Part shown: positions 1 to 13,974 of the stretch, piece after piece
How positions within the stretch are numbered: position 1 is the first letter of the stretch
Layout: every line of letters starts with the position of its first letter
Assembly (NCBI GenBank): GCA_029718625.1
Contig: CM056380.1
Location: 45,916,827-45,980,826 of the forward strand
Direction: 5' to 3'
Origin: Synaphobranchus kaupii
Taxonomy: Eukaryota > Chordata > Actinopteri > Anguilliformes > Synaphobranchidae
DNA length: 64,000 nt
Translations under genes and position numbers: made by a program
The notes under the pieces: generated by a model
Told to the model about the DNA's origin: nothing
The model's input: the letters and a program-made list of their open reading frames with translations, nothing else
Databases searched by the model: none

Positions 1-1156
1 CATCATACGTGCGGAATATCGAGAGGAGAGCACTGTTTCCACGCGCAAAGCACTTGCTACTGTATCATAAGCAATGGATTTAGAGAGCTGGACACTGGAC
101 ATCGTGTAAAACTGAGTCAGAAAGGCTGCTAGGATGATTCTCTCATTTTTATAGTGAGGGTGGGCACAGCTAGCGGCTCACTACCCCAAAGGGTGAAGAC
201 GGGAGAATTCTCCTTCCATTTCTGCGAGGAATTAACCCATGATCTCGGTAAGACAAAAGACCACGTTAATTTAAAACTTATGCCATTATTTACGTATACC
301 CTATTATTATTCCGAATCTTTAAATTGTTCCCTTCATATTAAATACATATTTCCTGTGGGTACACGTGGCTGTATCTACCTACGTGTGACGCGTCGCTAA
401 ATTCGACGAGCGTTAATCCTATTTTTCATGACTTGTGTTTTGACTGAGGTGTGCTGACCTTTCAGTCCAGCAGTCTTTTCGTTTTACGCGTGTGCGTCCG
501 TTGGTCGAAAACGTTATTGATGCTGAATTGGACCACACGATTGATTCTGAAACACGTAATTGATTTTTTTTCATCAGATTTCTCAACATCGTATGTACTT
601 CATCTGTCTTCTGTCAATTAAACAGTGGTTTAAAATAGTATATATCTGCAAATTAATAACATAGGCCTATCCTACTTCAAACCACAAGGAAGTTCTTTAA
701 ATCTTTATTTTATGTTACATACACAGAGATAAAGATTTACAGAAGGGTTTGTATGTGATTCCGTGAGATGAAAATGAATTCGTTTTCTGTGTGTGTGTGT
801 TTTTTCTTTTCACTTTAAATGTTAAACAGTTTACTTTTATTCCTGCTCGAGCCGTAGTTGCTCTAATCTGTCGCCGGGGGATCGCAGTGCAGCTGCTTCA
901 TTCAGCTTTGCCGCGAGGGAGATGCACGAACATTGCATTTTTCAGCTTTCCTCCCAGGCTGTCAAAGAAAGTTTTGCATACATGCAATTCATCACCGGAG
1001 CTTTCAATATTCATCTTAGGAAAGTGTTTCTGTTACCACCACATGTACGGATGTAGAATACGCATAATTCATACATTTGCATCTTGTTTCATTTAGCTGT
1101 ATTTTTAATGTAGAATTTTATATAATGATCAATATATGCTGCATGTCATAAGTTTC
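1..1156. other. AT-rich unique non-coding stretch
   Basis: I see no gene here. The short open frames (62 and 101 codons) have no recognisable motif and no splice-supported context. The part from about 840 to 1100 is less repetitive and richer in CpG than its surroundings and could be a regulatory block, but nothing in it is diagnostic. Confidence 0.5.
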
Positions 1157-1920
<764 letters not shown>

Positions 1921-1956
1921 TTATTATTTATTATAATAATAATAATAATAATAGCC

Positions 1957-1988
<32 letters not shown>
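1921..1988. repeat. (TAA)n microsatellite
   Basis: An interrupted TAA/ATT tract of about 65 bp, broken once by GCC near 1954. The poly-Tyr minus-strand frame across it is an artefact. Confidence 0.95.
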
Positions 1989-3708
1989 GCAGTGCGGACA
2001 TAGCCATTGCCACCACATCATCAACACTGAGATTATATTATTCTGACCTAAAATGTGACTGGATTTTGGTTTGCTTAATTTCTCAGAACGCAAAAGCAGT
2101 AGGCCTAAGCACACGTTTAAAATGTACAGTTGGACACTGTTTGACAGACCAGACACTTCGGATCGGTTTTAAATTCGCTTATCTTCTTCAGAAATCTTAA
2201 AGAAACAACGAAATGTGTCTTAATTGAATGAATACCCAGAACTCCCGAACTGTGTATTGTAACAGGACAAACGGTAACGATTGTCTTCTATGACATAATA
2301 CGCCTCCTTTTAAAGGGTATGAACCCTTGTGTGTAGGCTATTTTTGAAGAGTTTTGAGACTTATGAATACATTCTGCCAAATTTTTGCAAGAGATGTAAT
2401 TCAATTGACTTGTCTAATTTGCGGTGATGCCGCTTCTGATAGGCCTATACCATATTATCCAGGTCACGTCTTGAACTGATGCATATTGCGATTATAATCA
2501 TAAACGGTACAGATTATCTAATGGGGGACAAATGGGGAACAAGGTGACTCATCCCTGTGAGCCTTAACTAGGCCGATGTTGTGCTCTTCAATCAACAAAC
2601 GAAGCAGACCTTAACATAAACCACATCATTTGCCGCTTGGCTATCTAAACGATTAGATGTACCCTGTGTTGTGCAGTGGTGTCTGGACACCAACTGGAGC
2701 TTTGTGGGGTTGAAACTACAGTTAAATTGTCCCACGAAGAATAGACTCGCGCAGCGAGTCACAACATCGTGGTCTATCAAACTCAATCGAGCTCCTAAAA
2801 GACTGGAGTCCGACAATGACAGGCCGAATCAACGTACCCGTTTCGCCTTGACATTGTTTGTAAACTCCTTGTTTCCATGGATCATTTTGATCAGAGCTTC
2901 ACCAGGCCCGCGTGGCTCGTCTGAACCATGATTATTACAATACTGATGAATAGGGATCGCGTTTCTCCTAATAGCTGCCCCCTATTTTCACAACCTCCCA
3001 CCGCTCACCCGAGAGCCTGCTGCCACGACCTCCACTAATTGGGCTGATTACTGCAAGATGTTTGGGAACGCAGGATGGTGGCGGCACAGCGTTCTTCCTT
3101 GGCCTGCACTAACGACAAGCTAACCCGCTTGTATTGATCGGTTGCATTCATCGATACATTATTGGAACAACGAGAGGAACACCTGCAGGGGTGCTGGCAC
3201 TGTTGATTTTTATTACGAAATATGACCATGTTTCCTCGTGTAGCCTCCTTATTTTATGTATACATCACTAGCTCTGTATATTTTTGTATCAGCAAAACTG
3301 CAATACTGAGCCTGCACTACGCGATCATGATCAAGGATGCTAGACAAACAATCCATCGAATAATTAAATATTTCCGTTCTAGTTTTTGGGTTGCTCGAAG
3401 AAAGCATGAAAAAAACGAAAAGATAAAACATTGAAATTCGAATTAAAAGTAGGTAGGCTATCGAGATGGTAAATCTTAAAAAATAGATAATATTCTATAG
3501 CCTACAATTATTTATATAAATATGAATAAATATGATATTAATAATTTCTCTCATAGTTAATAAATTAAGTACTTTTGGGAAAACACTATAATTTACCTAA
3601 ATAGCACGGAAGGAATTTGATATGCAGTGTGATCAATTTGGCAACAAGCAATTTTTCTGACCGTTTTCATGTATTGCTTTGGTGTCATATCAACCACAGT
3701 GCTTCATT
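1989..3708. other. Unique non-coding stretch
   Basis: No gene is recognised. Open frames of 64-86 codons lie on both strands around 2590-3430 and overlap each other without splice signals or motifs, so I treat them as chance. The block from about 2,650 to 3,220 is the least AT-rich part. Confidence 0.4.
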
Positions 3709-3892
3709 ACAGCACAGTACATTTAGGCATTTACCAGAGCGACTACACATTTACATATACAATACATTTATATAGTTAGATATTTCCCCCCCTGAAGCAG
3801 TCAAGGTTAAGTGCCTCGCAAGGGGACAACTGTATTTTCCCAGCTGGGACTCGAATCCACAACCTTGGAGTTGCACGCGCAGTTCCCTAACC
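3709..3892 (-). mobile_element. tRNA-derived SINE, minus orientation, tail partly deleted
   Basis: Read on the minus strand this starts near a GGTTAGGGAACTG-type segment. It has a clear RNA polymerase III B box (GGATTCGAGTCCC, complement of 3846-3858), then a 'CTTGCGAGGCACTTAACC'-like body and an L2/CR1-type tail ending in TAAATGCCTAAATGTACTG. It aligns by eye along its length with the plus-strand copy at 36,487-36,666. Compared with that copy, 14 nt of the tail (the ATAAGAGTGTCTGC part) are missing between GCTCTGG and TAAATGC. Tails of this kind are typical of fish tRNA SINEs mobilised by L2/CR1-clade LINEs. Family name not assigned. Confidence 0.75.
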
Positions 3893-5551
3893 AATCAATC
3901 ATCATCAATCATTCCATTTCTATTTTATTCCTATTTATTTTCTCGGTTCGCTGCTTCACAGTAGCATTGGGCTATATAAAGGCTATGCATAGGCTAATTG
4001 ATTAGATTTATTTATTTATCTGTTTCTTCACTCTCCCAGACTTTACATTGTCGGTGTTTGGTAGCCTAACCCCTATTGCCCCGCGGAGCCCAGAACTGCC
4101 CGTGACGCGTAAGGCCTATCTGTCCCCCTGTCAAAACGACGGCTTTAGTAGCTGGCGGCACACAGTAGCCTAACTTTGACCACATTTAAATGTGTTGGTT
4201 TTTTTTGTAATCATTTTATATTTCCACACTTGGATGACCACTTAAGGAAAAGCTATTCTTACAATCTTAACATCTTTGATTAATTCGAGGGTATTTTGTG
4301 AAGTTAGCTGTGATGTAAAACTTGTGACGAAGAAACGAACGTGAATAAATTGAGGAAGTGATGGAGATTAATAAAAAATATATTTCAGTTTAGCCAACCC
4401 CATAAAAATGAAATAAAATGAATTAATTTAAAAATGGCCATCATATTCTTTGAAGACTGATTCATTGAATTTCAGTAAAATGTAATTGAAATGGAATTGA
4501 TCCGACTCTAACAACCTTTCTGAAAATAAAATAACAAATGGGACATTTATTGATTTAGTATAAGCAGGGGTAGTAATAACAAGAACACCAGAACCATCGA
4601 AAACACTCATAATAATAATAAATATTGAGAACAGCGACATGGACATCGAGTTCAGGCCAAAGCTATAACTATAGCCTATGCAATATCATGCATAAATTGG
4701 ACGGAAAAACTGAAATAGCTATAGCCTACATAAAATTTTCCCACATTTAAGAACTTCACACATAAAACCTGGTATTCTAATTAATTAGAAGCTAACTTTA
4801 TGGTACATCTGAACCTTTGAGCGCGCCAACTGATACCCCCCTGCAAGTGGCACAATGATGCTGTATTTCCACCTGTTGCATTAATTCACTTGATTCCTTA
4901 TATTGTTATATTAGAATTATGTGGAACGACTTGGGCGGGGGCGTGGCGGGCTTGGTAATAAACAATTATCCTGACATAAAACGCCAAACAACATTTTTAC
5001 ACGGCGCGCGTGACAGAACATGGTTTAGATTAGTCTCGTGCAGTACGACAATGTTCTACTTGAGACTCATCCAGTTCCATCAGGGGTGTAGCTTTGTGGT
5101 ACCAGCCTCACGCTGTTACATTGCGATCTGCCGAGGATAAATAGCTGCACAGCTTACCTTTTTCTCAAAATGACAGTAGCGTAATAAAACCTAATGAATT
5201 AACTTATACAGATGTGTCTTTAAATGAGAGTATCGGATTTTACAGTGCATTTTGACATGCCGTCCCTTATTCTATTTCATCCGCGTATTAATTGCAGGTA
5301 AAGGCACCACGTAAATAGGCGGATGCTGTCCAATGAAGAAATGTGTATTTTTGTTTCTGGCAGGCAGGTTTTAAATACAGTTTTAAAGGTTAGTTTTCAC
5401 ACTTTATTTTTAAGAAGAAACCAAATTGCAACAAACCTGATACCAGAAGTCAAATGCAAAAATGCAGGAAATTACTTAGCATTCAGATAGAATTACTCTT
5501 CACATGAGTATGCATGACAGATAACGCTCATATAAAATACACTAGTGAAGC

Positions 5552-5555
<4 letters not shown>
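3893..5555. other. Unique AT-rich non-coding stretch
   Basis: No coding exon, RNA gene or clear transposon is seen. Short frames of 60-73 codons carry no motif. Confidence 0.4.

Positions 5556-5606
<51 letters not shown>
5556..5606. repeat. (ATT)n microsatellite
   Basis: About 17 perfect ATT units. Confidence 0.97.
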
Positions 5607-5608
<2 letters not shown>

Positions 5609-6939
5609 GGTAGTAGATATAGGAGTAGTAGGCCTAGTTGTATATTAAAAAATCTTTATGAAATATTTATTGGAATTAACAATATACACTTTATAATTCC
5701 CCATACTTGATGGTGCTATATGTAAAATTTCAAAGGGCAGATTAAAAACTTTATTTCGTCCAAATGCGATGTACTTTAATCTATTTAAATTGGTTCTGCT
5801 CATTTGAATCATATTGAACTCATGAAGGAGTGCAGCTGTCATTCAATACACAGGCGCGTCTTGACATGCGCGCGTAAGGGAAAATATCTAATTCTTTAAT
5901 ATACAGAAATTGAAACGTGCGAACAGCATGGCACATGATTTTAATTACAGATATGAACTCGTGAGTACAAACACTAAGTCGGCGTTTACACTTGTCACAA
6001 CATAGACCACAAAAATAGTATCAGCCAACAAACTAACGCGCACGATTAATTAACTCATAAACAGGTATGTGCCATTGCCGTTTACAAGGAATATACGGTT
6101 ACAGGGCACCACGCTCTCGGTAGAGAAGTGTTCACAAGCAGAATATTATTTATTTATTTATTTAACTGTACAATCGCGTTGGAAATAATGTAGAAATGCT
6201 GAACTAATTGCCCAGACTTATTTTGTGTGAAATAGGAAAATACATATCGGCACGCGCTTGTCACGAGTAGGGGGACCTGTTCTTCAGAGCGCACAACTCT
6301 GTTGAGGGAGAAAAAAAAAACCTGTTTTCTTCGGACAGATCTGAGCAAACTTACTTCTCATTAACACGCTGCACTGCTGTCTCAAATATTGCCCAGGGAC
6401 CAATGCAATGTCGCAATGACATATCGGATGGACCTCGTAAGTAAAAGTAAACACGAAACGGTTAAAATAGAATGCCCACTGAATGGGTATTTTATAGACG
6501 TGGGCTCTAGGGATTTGTAAATGAAGATTTATAAGCGTGCAGGCATACGCTTTAAGGAGCCGTTTTATGGCTCTGAAATTTATGTTGTTTGAATGTATGT
6601 TTCTTTCGCAGTTCGTCTGTTACTTGTCATCTCTTTCGTATCGTTTATTCAAAGGTTTAAACGCCATCGTACACACGTGGAGAGACCATGATTAGTAAAT
6701 GTAAACAAATCATAATGCTGCAACCATATTTGTACGAATTGTAGGAGGAGCAGTTGTTTAGTTTGTGTATGCAGTGCCACAATTCCACGTGATAGCTACA
6801 CACAAGCCATCTGCAATCCAGTTGCTATCCGATGACAGCCAACTGGTTATTATAATTTGCATAAATTGCTTTCGAATCACTCAGACACACACAAGCACAG
6901 AAAACCTCATTACAAAAACATGCTGATACAGTATATGCT
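5607..6939. other. Unique AT-rich non-coding stretch
   Basis: No gene recognised. The two short minus-strand frames (65 and 64 codons) show no domain. TAGGCCTA-like words nearby are common in fish AT-rich DNA and carry no call. Confidence 0.4.
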
Positions 6940-6993
6940 ATAGATAGATAGATAGATTAAGCTAGATAGATAGATAGATAGATTAGATAGATT
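6940..6993. repeat. (TAGA)n microsatellite
   Basis: TAGA tetranucleotide repeats in three blocks interrupted by TTAAGC and TTAGATAGATT. Confidence 0.93.
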
Positions 6994-8938
6994 AAAATGT
7001 ATCGTTTGAGTTTTCCAATTTTCTTACTCTTAATGTTCTTCTTCAATTGTATTTATGAATGTACTTGTATGTTGTATAGTAATTAAATATTAATACCTAT
7101 ATCGATACAGAGATAACAGATTCGTGGCTTTGTCGCAGAGCTTATTAATATAAATTTTGTTCAGTTTATAAAACATAAATAATTCTGACGGTGTAGCAAT
7201 GTCGCTTAAATTGTCTATCTATCATCCTCAGCAATATCCACACTTTAGAAAAAAAATATTGAGATAAACAAGCTAACTCCGGACCGATAGATGCATAATG
7301 TAGGGTGGTCTGTTTACCAGGGCCAGTGCGAGGCTGCAATATAAACTACGTTGCATACGTACAGGGATGATTAAAGAATTTGAAAGAGGTAACTAACGTC
7401 AGTTTGTTTCATCAACCAGACGGATTAGTTCAGGGGGTCAGTCATTCACAAGACAATTCAAGCGCAACATAGTGTGTGGAGAAATATGATGGTATACACA
7501 CTTCAGGGCTATACAAGTGTGAGTTTATAATTCAGAAATATAGTTTATTTACTCTTTTTTCACATAGAGAAAATGTACTGTGGACTCGTCACAGTCTCCT
7601 CCTTATATTTTACACACAGCTGAAAATGCAAGATCCTGAGATATTAGGGATAATACAAATATCTACTATATGCAAAGTAAAATCCCCAGTATTAGCTCAA
7701 CTCTAATATAGTACATTTAATCCTTCTTGGACTCATGTAAGTTCTCTTGTTTAAATGAACACCAAAAATTGAACTCTGCAGCTTTCATTGTACAGTTGAC
7801 TTTGACTCACTTGTGACTTTGGTCATTTAGTCTTGGTCACTTGGCTTTTCTTTACCTCTAGAAACAAAATCATTATGATTGCATATCATATCTCATTCGA
7901 AACCAGCTTTTAGTTGAGTATTTTTTCCTCTCCAAAGTCTATTCCTTTTATGTTGTTATGGGATTGGTTGAGCAACTCCTGGGGCTGATTCTGACAAACC
8001 TCTAAACAGTAGCTGAAATACACAGAGGTACTGTTCAAAGAGCATGATTATACAATAGCATACCTCTTCCACACTCAATTTGGCACATGGCCCCTTTCCT
8101 CCCTGTGACATATCACATGCTTATTTATTTCAGTGTTTTTGAGGATTTGATTGGGACAAGGGAACTATCCAAGGGAATTTAATGCATTTAATTAAAAAAA
8201 TATATTCTATTATCTTTTTATACTCTGGTGTTAAACATGACCTATTTGTTCTAGAATTCCTATTCAAGGGAACAAGGTGTGGGTACAGTACATACGAATA
8301 TTGCACTTGAATATATCATGGCAAGACTGCCTCTCTGGTATGCTTCATGGACTTAAGCAATGTTTAATCTTGAGTAGGTATGTTAAGGCTAGTTCAGTTT
8401 TTTCTGCAGTTCTGTTGGACTCCTGTCAAAAACCGTGTGATTGAAACGTCTTTCCAAGGTCATGACCTTGAGCAATACCTTCAAATAAAGCATTTGACGG
8501 TAAAAAAATGTCGTAAAACAAATTTTAAAATGGGCTTCTCCTTTTTCGCTTTAGTTTTTTTTTAATTTCAACCTAAGCCTGGGCTTCTACCTGATATGTT
8601 CTTAAAAATCAAAGCCAGTTTTCTTCACTGCAATAGAAAACAATCCACAGACCCTTCACCAAACTGCCAACTCTGAGCGGCCATGAACCCCAGGCTGCCA
8701 TCCATGCCAAGTCCAGCAGGGCACTACCCGTTACCCCCGCTTGTGGAGGGCCTAGTGGGAATAGGCATAAATGTTGGAGGAAGACATGCTTGGTATGCAG
8801 CAATATGACTGCTGGGTGGGGAAGGGGTAGTTTAATTAATGGTGTGAGGCATACGTAAGGGGGGGTGGGTGTCAGTACTGTGTTTGTTTGTCTATGGCAG
8901 TTGCTCACTGACATACGTCATGCAGGAAGAACATTTCA
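6994..8938. other. Unique non-coding stretch
   Basis: No gene recognised. An exact TGACCTTGA (reverse of TCAAGGTCA, an ERR/NR5A-type half-site) sits at 8463-8471, which alone proves nothing. The 101-codon minus-strand frame at 8609-8914 has no motif. Confidence 0.4.
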
Positions 8939-8960
8939 CCCCCCCCCCCCCCCCCCCCCC
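8939..8960 (+). repeat. Poly-C tract (22 C)
   Basis: An uninterrupted run of 22 C. It can form i-motif/G-quadruplex structures and is prone to length error in assembly. It marks the left edge of a CpG-rich patch. Confidence 0.97.
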
Positions 8961-9250
8961 AACCTAACCCCCTCAACTCTTCCGTTGTACCCCACGCTGA
9001 GGTGACGACACGTGAAGGGGTTTCCTGGACAGCTGCTCCGCTCCCTTCCACAGTGGCGGGCCATTCCGGCGGCGCGTTTACACATTCTGTTTTGCCAAAG
9101 TGGCCGGCTCGGCTCGCGCTGACGCCTCCGGGCGCACAAGGGCCGCCTTCCCTAGGCCTCGCCAGAGCGGAGCGGAGCGGAGCAGCTGTGCGGCTTTCAC
9201 CGTGGACACACCCGCAAGCCCGTCCGGGGCTGTCCGTTCCAGCCTAACGT
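8961..9250. promoter_or_regulatory. CpG-rich patch, possible CpG island
   Basis: This stretch is clearly richer in G+C and CpG than the neighbouring kilobases. It has several CGGC/GCGC words and a small GAGCG tandem at about 9162-9181. Overlapping open frames on both strands (67-103 codons) are a by-product of high GC. No TATA box, exon or downstream gene can be tied to it, so promoter activity is only a possibility. Confidence 0.4.
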
Positions 9251-11511
9251 CTGTCTTCACTTTCCAAACCCAAAAAAAAAAACAAGGGTTCCATCCAGCA
9301 CTTTTCCTATCATCTGACTTCAACGGCCTATTTCAGCCTTCCGAGGGTATCTCTTTATCAGGGTCCCCGATTATAGAAATACTGCACGCTACTTTAATGC
9401 ATTTTCCTTAATGCACGACCTCCCTTTATGGCTTCTGACTTTATATGTCAAGGAAAGGTTTTATTAAATTGATCCAAAATAATTAGCAATGTGCGAATGT
9501 TGAATTTGTATCCATTCATGTGGCTGGGCTTTTACTACTTTTTGCGGTTTTACTTGAAACAAGGAGTTCACGTTGTGTCACCAGCCATATGGGCTGTAAA
9601 TTCTTCTCAGATAAAGTCAGTAATGGTGCCGTACAGTGCAAGGGCCATACAAGTTAACATTGCATAGTTACAGGAACTCAAACATCCCTGCACTTTAAGA
9701 TGACTTGTTATGTTGAAGTCGGGGACTGATGCATATTATTTCATAATCGCTTTATAATGCAGTTTGTCTAATGAGATGTGTGGGCTACACACGCAAAATT
9801 CACGTACTGTACATGTTATAAGTAGCATAAGCTTAACGATGCATTATGCGAATAACAAATGTATCCATGCCAGCAAATCTTAGCAGTCATCTGGCCAGAA
9901 TCCTGAACTTAAAAACAAAACCTTGATTGATGTGGCACATTTATGTGGCAATAAATTTATAATTAAGTGCATGAATTGACTCTCGGGTCTCCAAACGGTG
10001 ATACTGAACTTTAAACAGTGCAAATGTATTTGCAAATCTAAAAGGAGTTATTTGTTTGCAGGGCAATCAAGCCCAAACAAAAGAAACATATATATTAAAA
10101 AAAAAAAAAATTTTTTAAAAAAACATATATGACTGTCTTGTGATTTGGGAGGACAATCTAGGTGCAAAGGGTTTCATGCAAACATTCTTAAGTCTGAACC
10201 GTTGACCTTGGAAGATGATCTCTGTACATTCTGAACTGCATGGTTTCATTTTTTACAGGAAACTGAATACTGTAATAGTCCTTCAGGATAATAATGAGTT
10301 GTGTGGATTTATACTATCTGGTAGTCCATCACATATTTCAACATTTACAAAAAAAAAAATGTAACATGCGGATATGAAACCGCTTACTGCAGACGGTAAA
10401 CCAGGAGCTTTTCACTTTGTAAATACACATGAGCCCGTGCTTTTATATTTCTGGATTGTTGTACATCATTTCTTTTTTATTTCAGCCTAATAGAGTGCAT
10501 GCAAAAACCAGCCTTTTTTCCAGCAAGCTCAGATTAAGATCAATGTAGAGACATTAACACATGAATGTACTAGAAAGGGTAGCAGGCTAAAGCTGTGGAA
10601 ATGAATGAAAGCACCAAATAGATGTTTGCGAAACAAACACATATTATTGCCATTTTACAGCTACTCGTGTTTCAAGCTGAATTTAGCCAAAGAAAATATT
10701 TATATATTATTCCATATGTGTCCTGTAATTTCAAGACCCAAAAATAAACACAAATTATTATACTATTTTTAAAAAAGATTTACAGGACCAAGTTTGCAAA
10801 ATTGTGAATTTCCAAAACATATGCAGGTGGGGGCCCTGCCAATTTAAAATGTGATAGTTCTGTCTTTAAAAAAATTAAATAAGAAAATCTTCACGAAGTA
10901 GGACTGCCCGAGGAATTCAATGTGAACAGAGGCTGTTCTCTGCATGTCATCGCGCTCAGACCCCCTAAACCACAAGCAAGTTACACACTGGTAGCTTTCA
11001 AGACTTAATAACTGCAATATTACTTCACAAAAATGCGGCCCTGTTGTTCCTTCAAAGTAATAACACATGTTTCTGTTACTCTCGTCAGACTGCAGTCTGC
11101 TCTTCCTTGTTTCTCGTGTCGCCTGGTAAGCCAAAGTTTCCATCAATGATCAGCGTTCGGTGGCCCTCCTCCAGGCAGATTTTACACTGGGCCCTGCTGT
11201 GGATACGCTTTAGACTAAATAATAAAGTGAAATGATGTATTAAACACACAGTGTAATGTGACAAGTATGAATTATGTAGTCCTAATGTATTGCTAATGTA
11301 TTTTCGAAAGAAGGCAACCTTTGTACTTGTAGATTGGATTGAATTGAGAATATTATATACATATAAGATGAATTCATATTATTCTTAATTAAATATATTG
11401 CACCAGAGCCAGATCTTTCTGAACTATGTATTGGATAATATATCACGACGAGCAGTAACATAGAGACATGAGCTATCTTAGATTTTTTTTAAATTTAAAT
11501 TCTTTTTTTTT
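9251..11511. other. Unique AT-rich non-coding stretch
   Basis: No gene recognised. An A-run/T-run/A-run near 10,098-10,123 is low complexity. The 100-codon minus frame at 10,844-11,146 has no recognisable motif and a non-coding look. Confidence 0.4.
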
Positions 11512-11525
11512 GGGGGGGGGGGGGG
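11512..11525 (+). repeat. Poly-G tract (14 G) after a T run
   Basis: Nine T followed by fourteen G. One of eight C/G homopolymers of 14 nt or more in this window. Confidence 0.95.
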
Positions 11526-12380
11526 TCCATAAGGGAGGTGCAAGATCATTATGAAACTCAACCAATTAAAATAAACAACAAAGTACAGGATGACTGAGAT
11601 GATCTAAGAAATCACATTAAAGCCAAATATAATGCAGCTGCATGTCGTCGCAGCACCATATAAAATTTTAGAAACATCTTCACAGAATGAGTGACTTCTC
11701 ATTTCAGTCACCGCGTACACGCTTCATTTGGCTCCGCAGTTTTTAAAAAAGTGTCTTAAAAAAACCAAATGAAAAAAAAAAAAACGGTTAACTTGAGCAG
11801 AGAGAATCCACGCTTTAAACCTACACGGCTCAGAGAATGTGCACACGGAGCTCATTCTGACTACACATACATTTTTTTTATGGGGACCGGACAGACGAGG
11901 TGCCACTCTGTGCCCGTCTCTGCATGCGAAAGCATCAGTTCGGAGAGGGGTTACACTGGCAGTTGCGTACAAATTGCAATAATACCCAGAACCCTGGCCA
12001 CCCACTCACCCCGCTGATAGACAGATGATAAATTGGTACACATGTCCATTCCACAGTGGCGGCATGTGATGCTAAATGTGGTACAGGAGCTCATCGCTGT
12101 TTCCACTGTGGCTTTTTTATTTCTGCATTCTTCTTCATTAATGTGACTCCGTTGCACATGTAACAGTCCATGTTTAGAAACTGTCAGTCACTTTATGTTG
12201 CGCACCTTCTGTACATGCGTACATACAGTACAATACAGTAAGAAATGTTATCTGCAAAGGGCGTATTTTACTCTGTCTAAGACAATTATTCACAGTGCAA
12301 AAGATTGTAATTTCAGGAATGTGTAATATGTCATTCTCACATTGTTTCTGCTCTGAAATCATTGTGCGTTGGCATTCTAA
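11526..12380. other. Unique non-coding stretch
   Basis: No gene recognised. Frames of 68-93 codons overlap on both strands around 11,724-12,157 and look like chance. Confidence 0.4.
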
Positions 12381-12425
12381 ACACACGCACACACACATGC
12401 ACACAAGTGTACATGTGTACACAAT
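12381..12425. repeat. Short imperfect CA repeat
   Basis: Alternating CA with GCA/TGTACA interruptions, ending in an ACATGTGTACAC segment. Confidence 0.7.
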
Positions 12426-12799
12426 CTACACATAGTACATGTCCAATAATATAATCATAAATTGGTCATCTTTACTGCAGAAATTGGGAAATGGCAGGAG
12501 TCTCATGGGCTCAGTGGCGACAAGCAGATGGCTAATTGAGTAACTGGACCTAATAAGACCCCTTGAGTGAAATGATTCTCACTCTTCTTCCCAGAACGCT
12601 GGCAAAAAGTCAAGAATTACTGCAGAAAATAAAATTCATCAAGGATGTGCGGCGGTTATCAACCCCACCACCTCCTTTTTAAGACCACCTACGGCTCTTA
12701 TTTGAAAAGCAGTCTGGTCCAGACAGTTAACATGCAGCGCATAGTAATGTATTTAAAACCGAAATGTATTTGTTTGTCGGGGGGGAAAACAAGTGAGTG
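12426..12799. other. Unique non-coding stretch
   Basis: Nothing recognisable. It leads into the CpG-rich patch that follows. Confidence 0.4.
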
Positions 12800-13260
12800 T
12801 TTGAACACGAATCACAGTTTGCGCGGACGCACCGCGACGAGCACGCGCAGCCATTTTAATGGGGTCGTTCCAACCGGACGCTTTCCCTGGGTTTCATCGT
12901 CACGGTAACGGGAAGCGAGGCCGCGGAGGCCGTTCCCCGCCGTGCCCGCCGTGTGTTTTCCGTTAACGTGCCCTTCTCCTCCGGTGCGCCAGTAAAGGGG
13001 GGGAGAGTTTGGGAGGAAGGCCAGAGCAGCTGGGCCGCTTGGAGCGGGCGACGCTGCATCTGCTCATCGTTGAGTGAGCAGCAGCGACACAGTAGTGAGC
13101 AAGCCAGCGCTCTTGCATTAAAAGAGACTTAACACCATCGGGTCCGGGGTCAGAGGATATTAAAGGGCCCGACGGACGTGAGGAAGCCGGGAGCCACAGT
13201 CTGTCTGCACACAGGGGCAGCCAATACAGGGGTAGGTAGGGCCACAGTGTGACTGTGGGG
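12800..13260. promoter_or_regulatory. CpG-rich patch, possible CpG island
   Basis: GC- and CpG-dense sequence with many GCG words between about 12,815 and 13,060, followed by G-rich sequence. The minus-strand frame at 12,963-13,382 (139 codons) and its neighbours are long only because stops are rare at high GC. They show no domain and no splice-consistent partner. This could be the promoter of an unseen non-coding transcript or an orphan CpG island. Confidence 0.4.
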
Positions 13261-13974
13261 GTTTGGGGGGTCAGCTTGAGGGGGGGCAAGGGGGCATTAA
13301 AGCCTTTAGTGCAGTACAGACGTACTACAGTATTATGAGCAGAACAGCACAGTGTATGTCTGCTATCTCCCATCTCCAGCACTACATACAGGCAGTTTTC
13401 CCAATAATTTATTTACTGCTCCATAATAGACATATGGAAAAAATATGTAAATAGATAAATAATGAAATATATGCAAAACTTTGTCAAAAGTTGGACTGCT
13501 CACCCTTAGCTGGCTCACTTATCATTTCCTGCAAACTCATCAATTTCCTGTGCAGCAGGGACCCATCACAGGGGGGTCAGGATTTGGTTTGCAGGCCCCT
13601 GGTGATGCACTCTGGAAGGGGAAAGGCAGGAGAAGTCATATTTACATCAAATAGTGTGATATTATTAATAAAAGCAGAGAGCAGGGCACCTCGCCGTAAT
13701 TCAGAGCAGACGTGCCGCAGTGCAGCCGCTCGGAGCACGTCCCCCCCCAAGTGGGTGTTTGAGCGAGGCCCTGATTCAGCCTGAGGTACACACTATACAC
13801 ATACGCACACATGCTCTAAAAAACATGTAAAATACACATGGTCTAAAACACATAAACATACTCAATCTCCCTTTAAAACACACTCACAGAGATTCTCTAA
13901 AACACATGAAAAATATATATGCTGTAAAACACATACACATACTCTCGCGCTCTCTACATACACATGCTATCATA
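13261..13974. other. Unique non-coding stretch
   Basis: No gene recognised. From about 13,790 the sequence becomes CA-rich and grades into the minisatellite. Confidence 0.4.

Noticed and set aside
12963..13382. 139-codon minus frame
   Set aside because: Lies in GC-rich DNA where stops are rare. No motif, and it overlaps open frames on the other strand.
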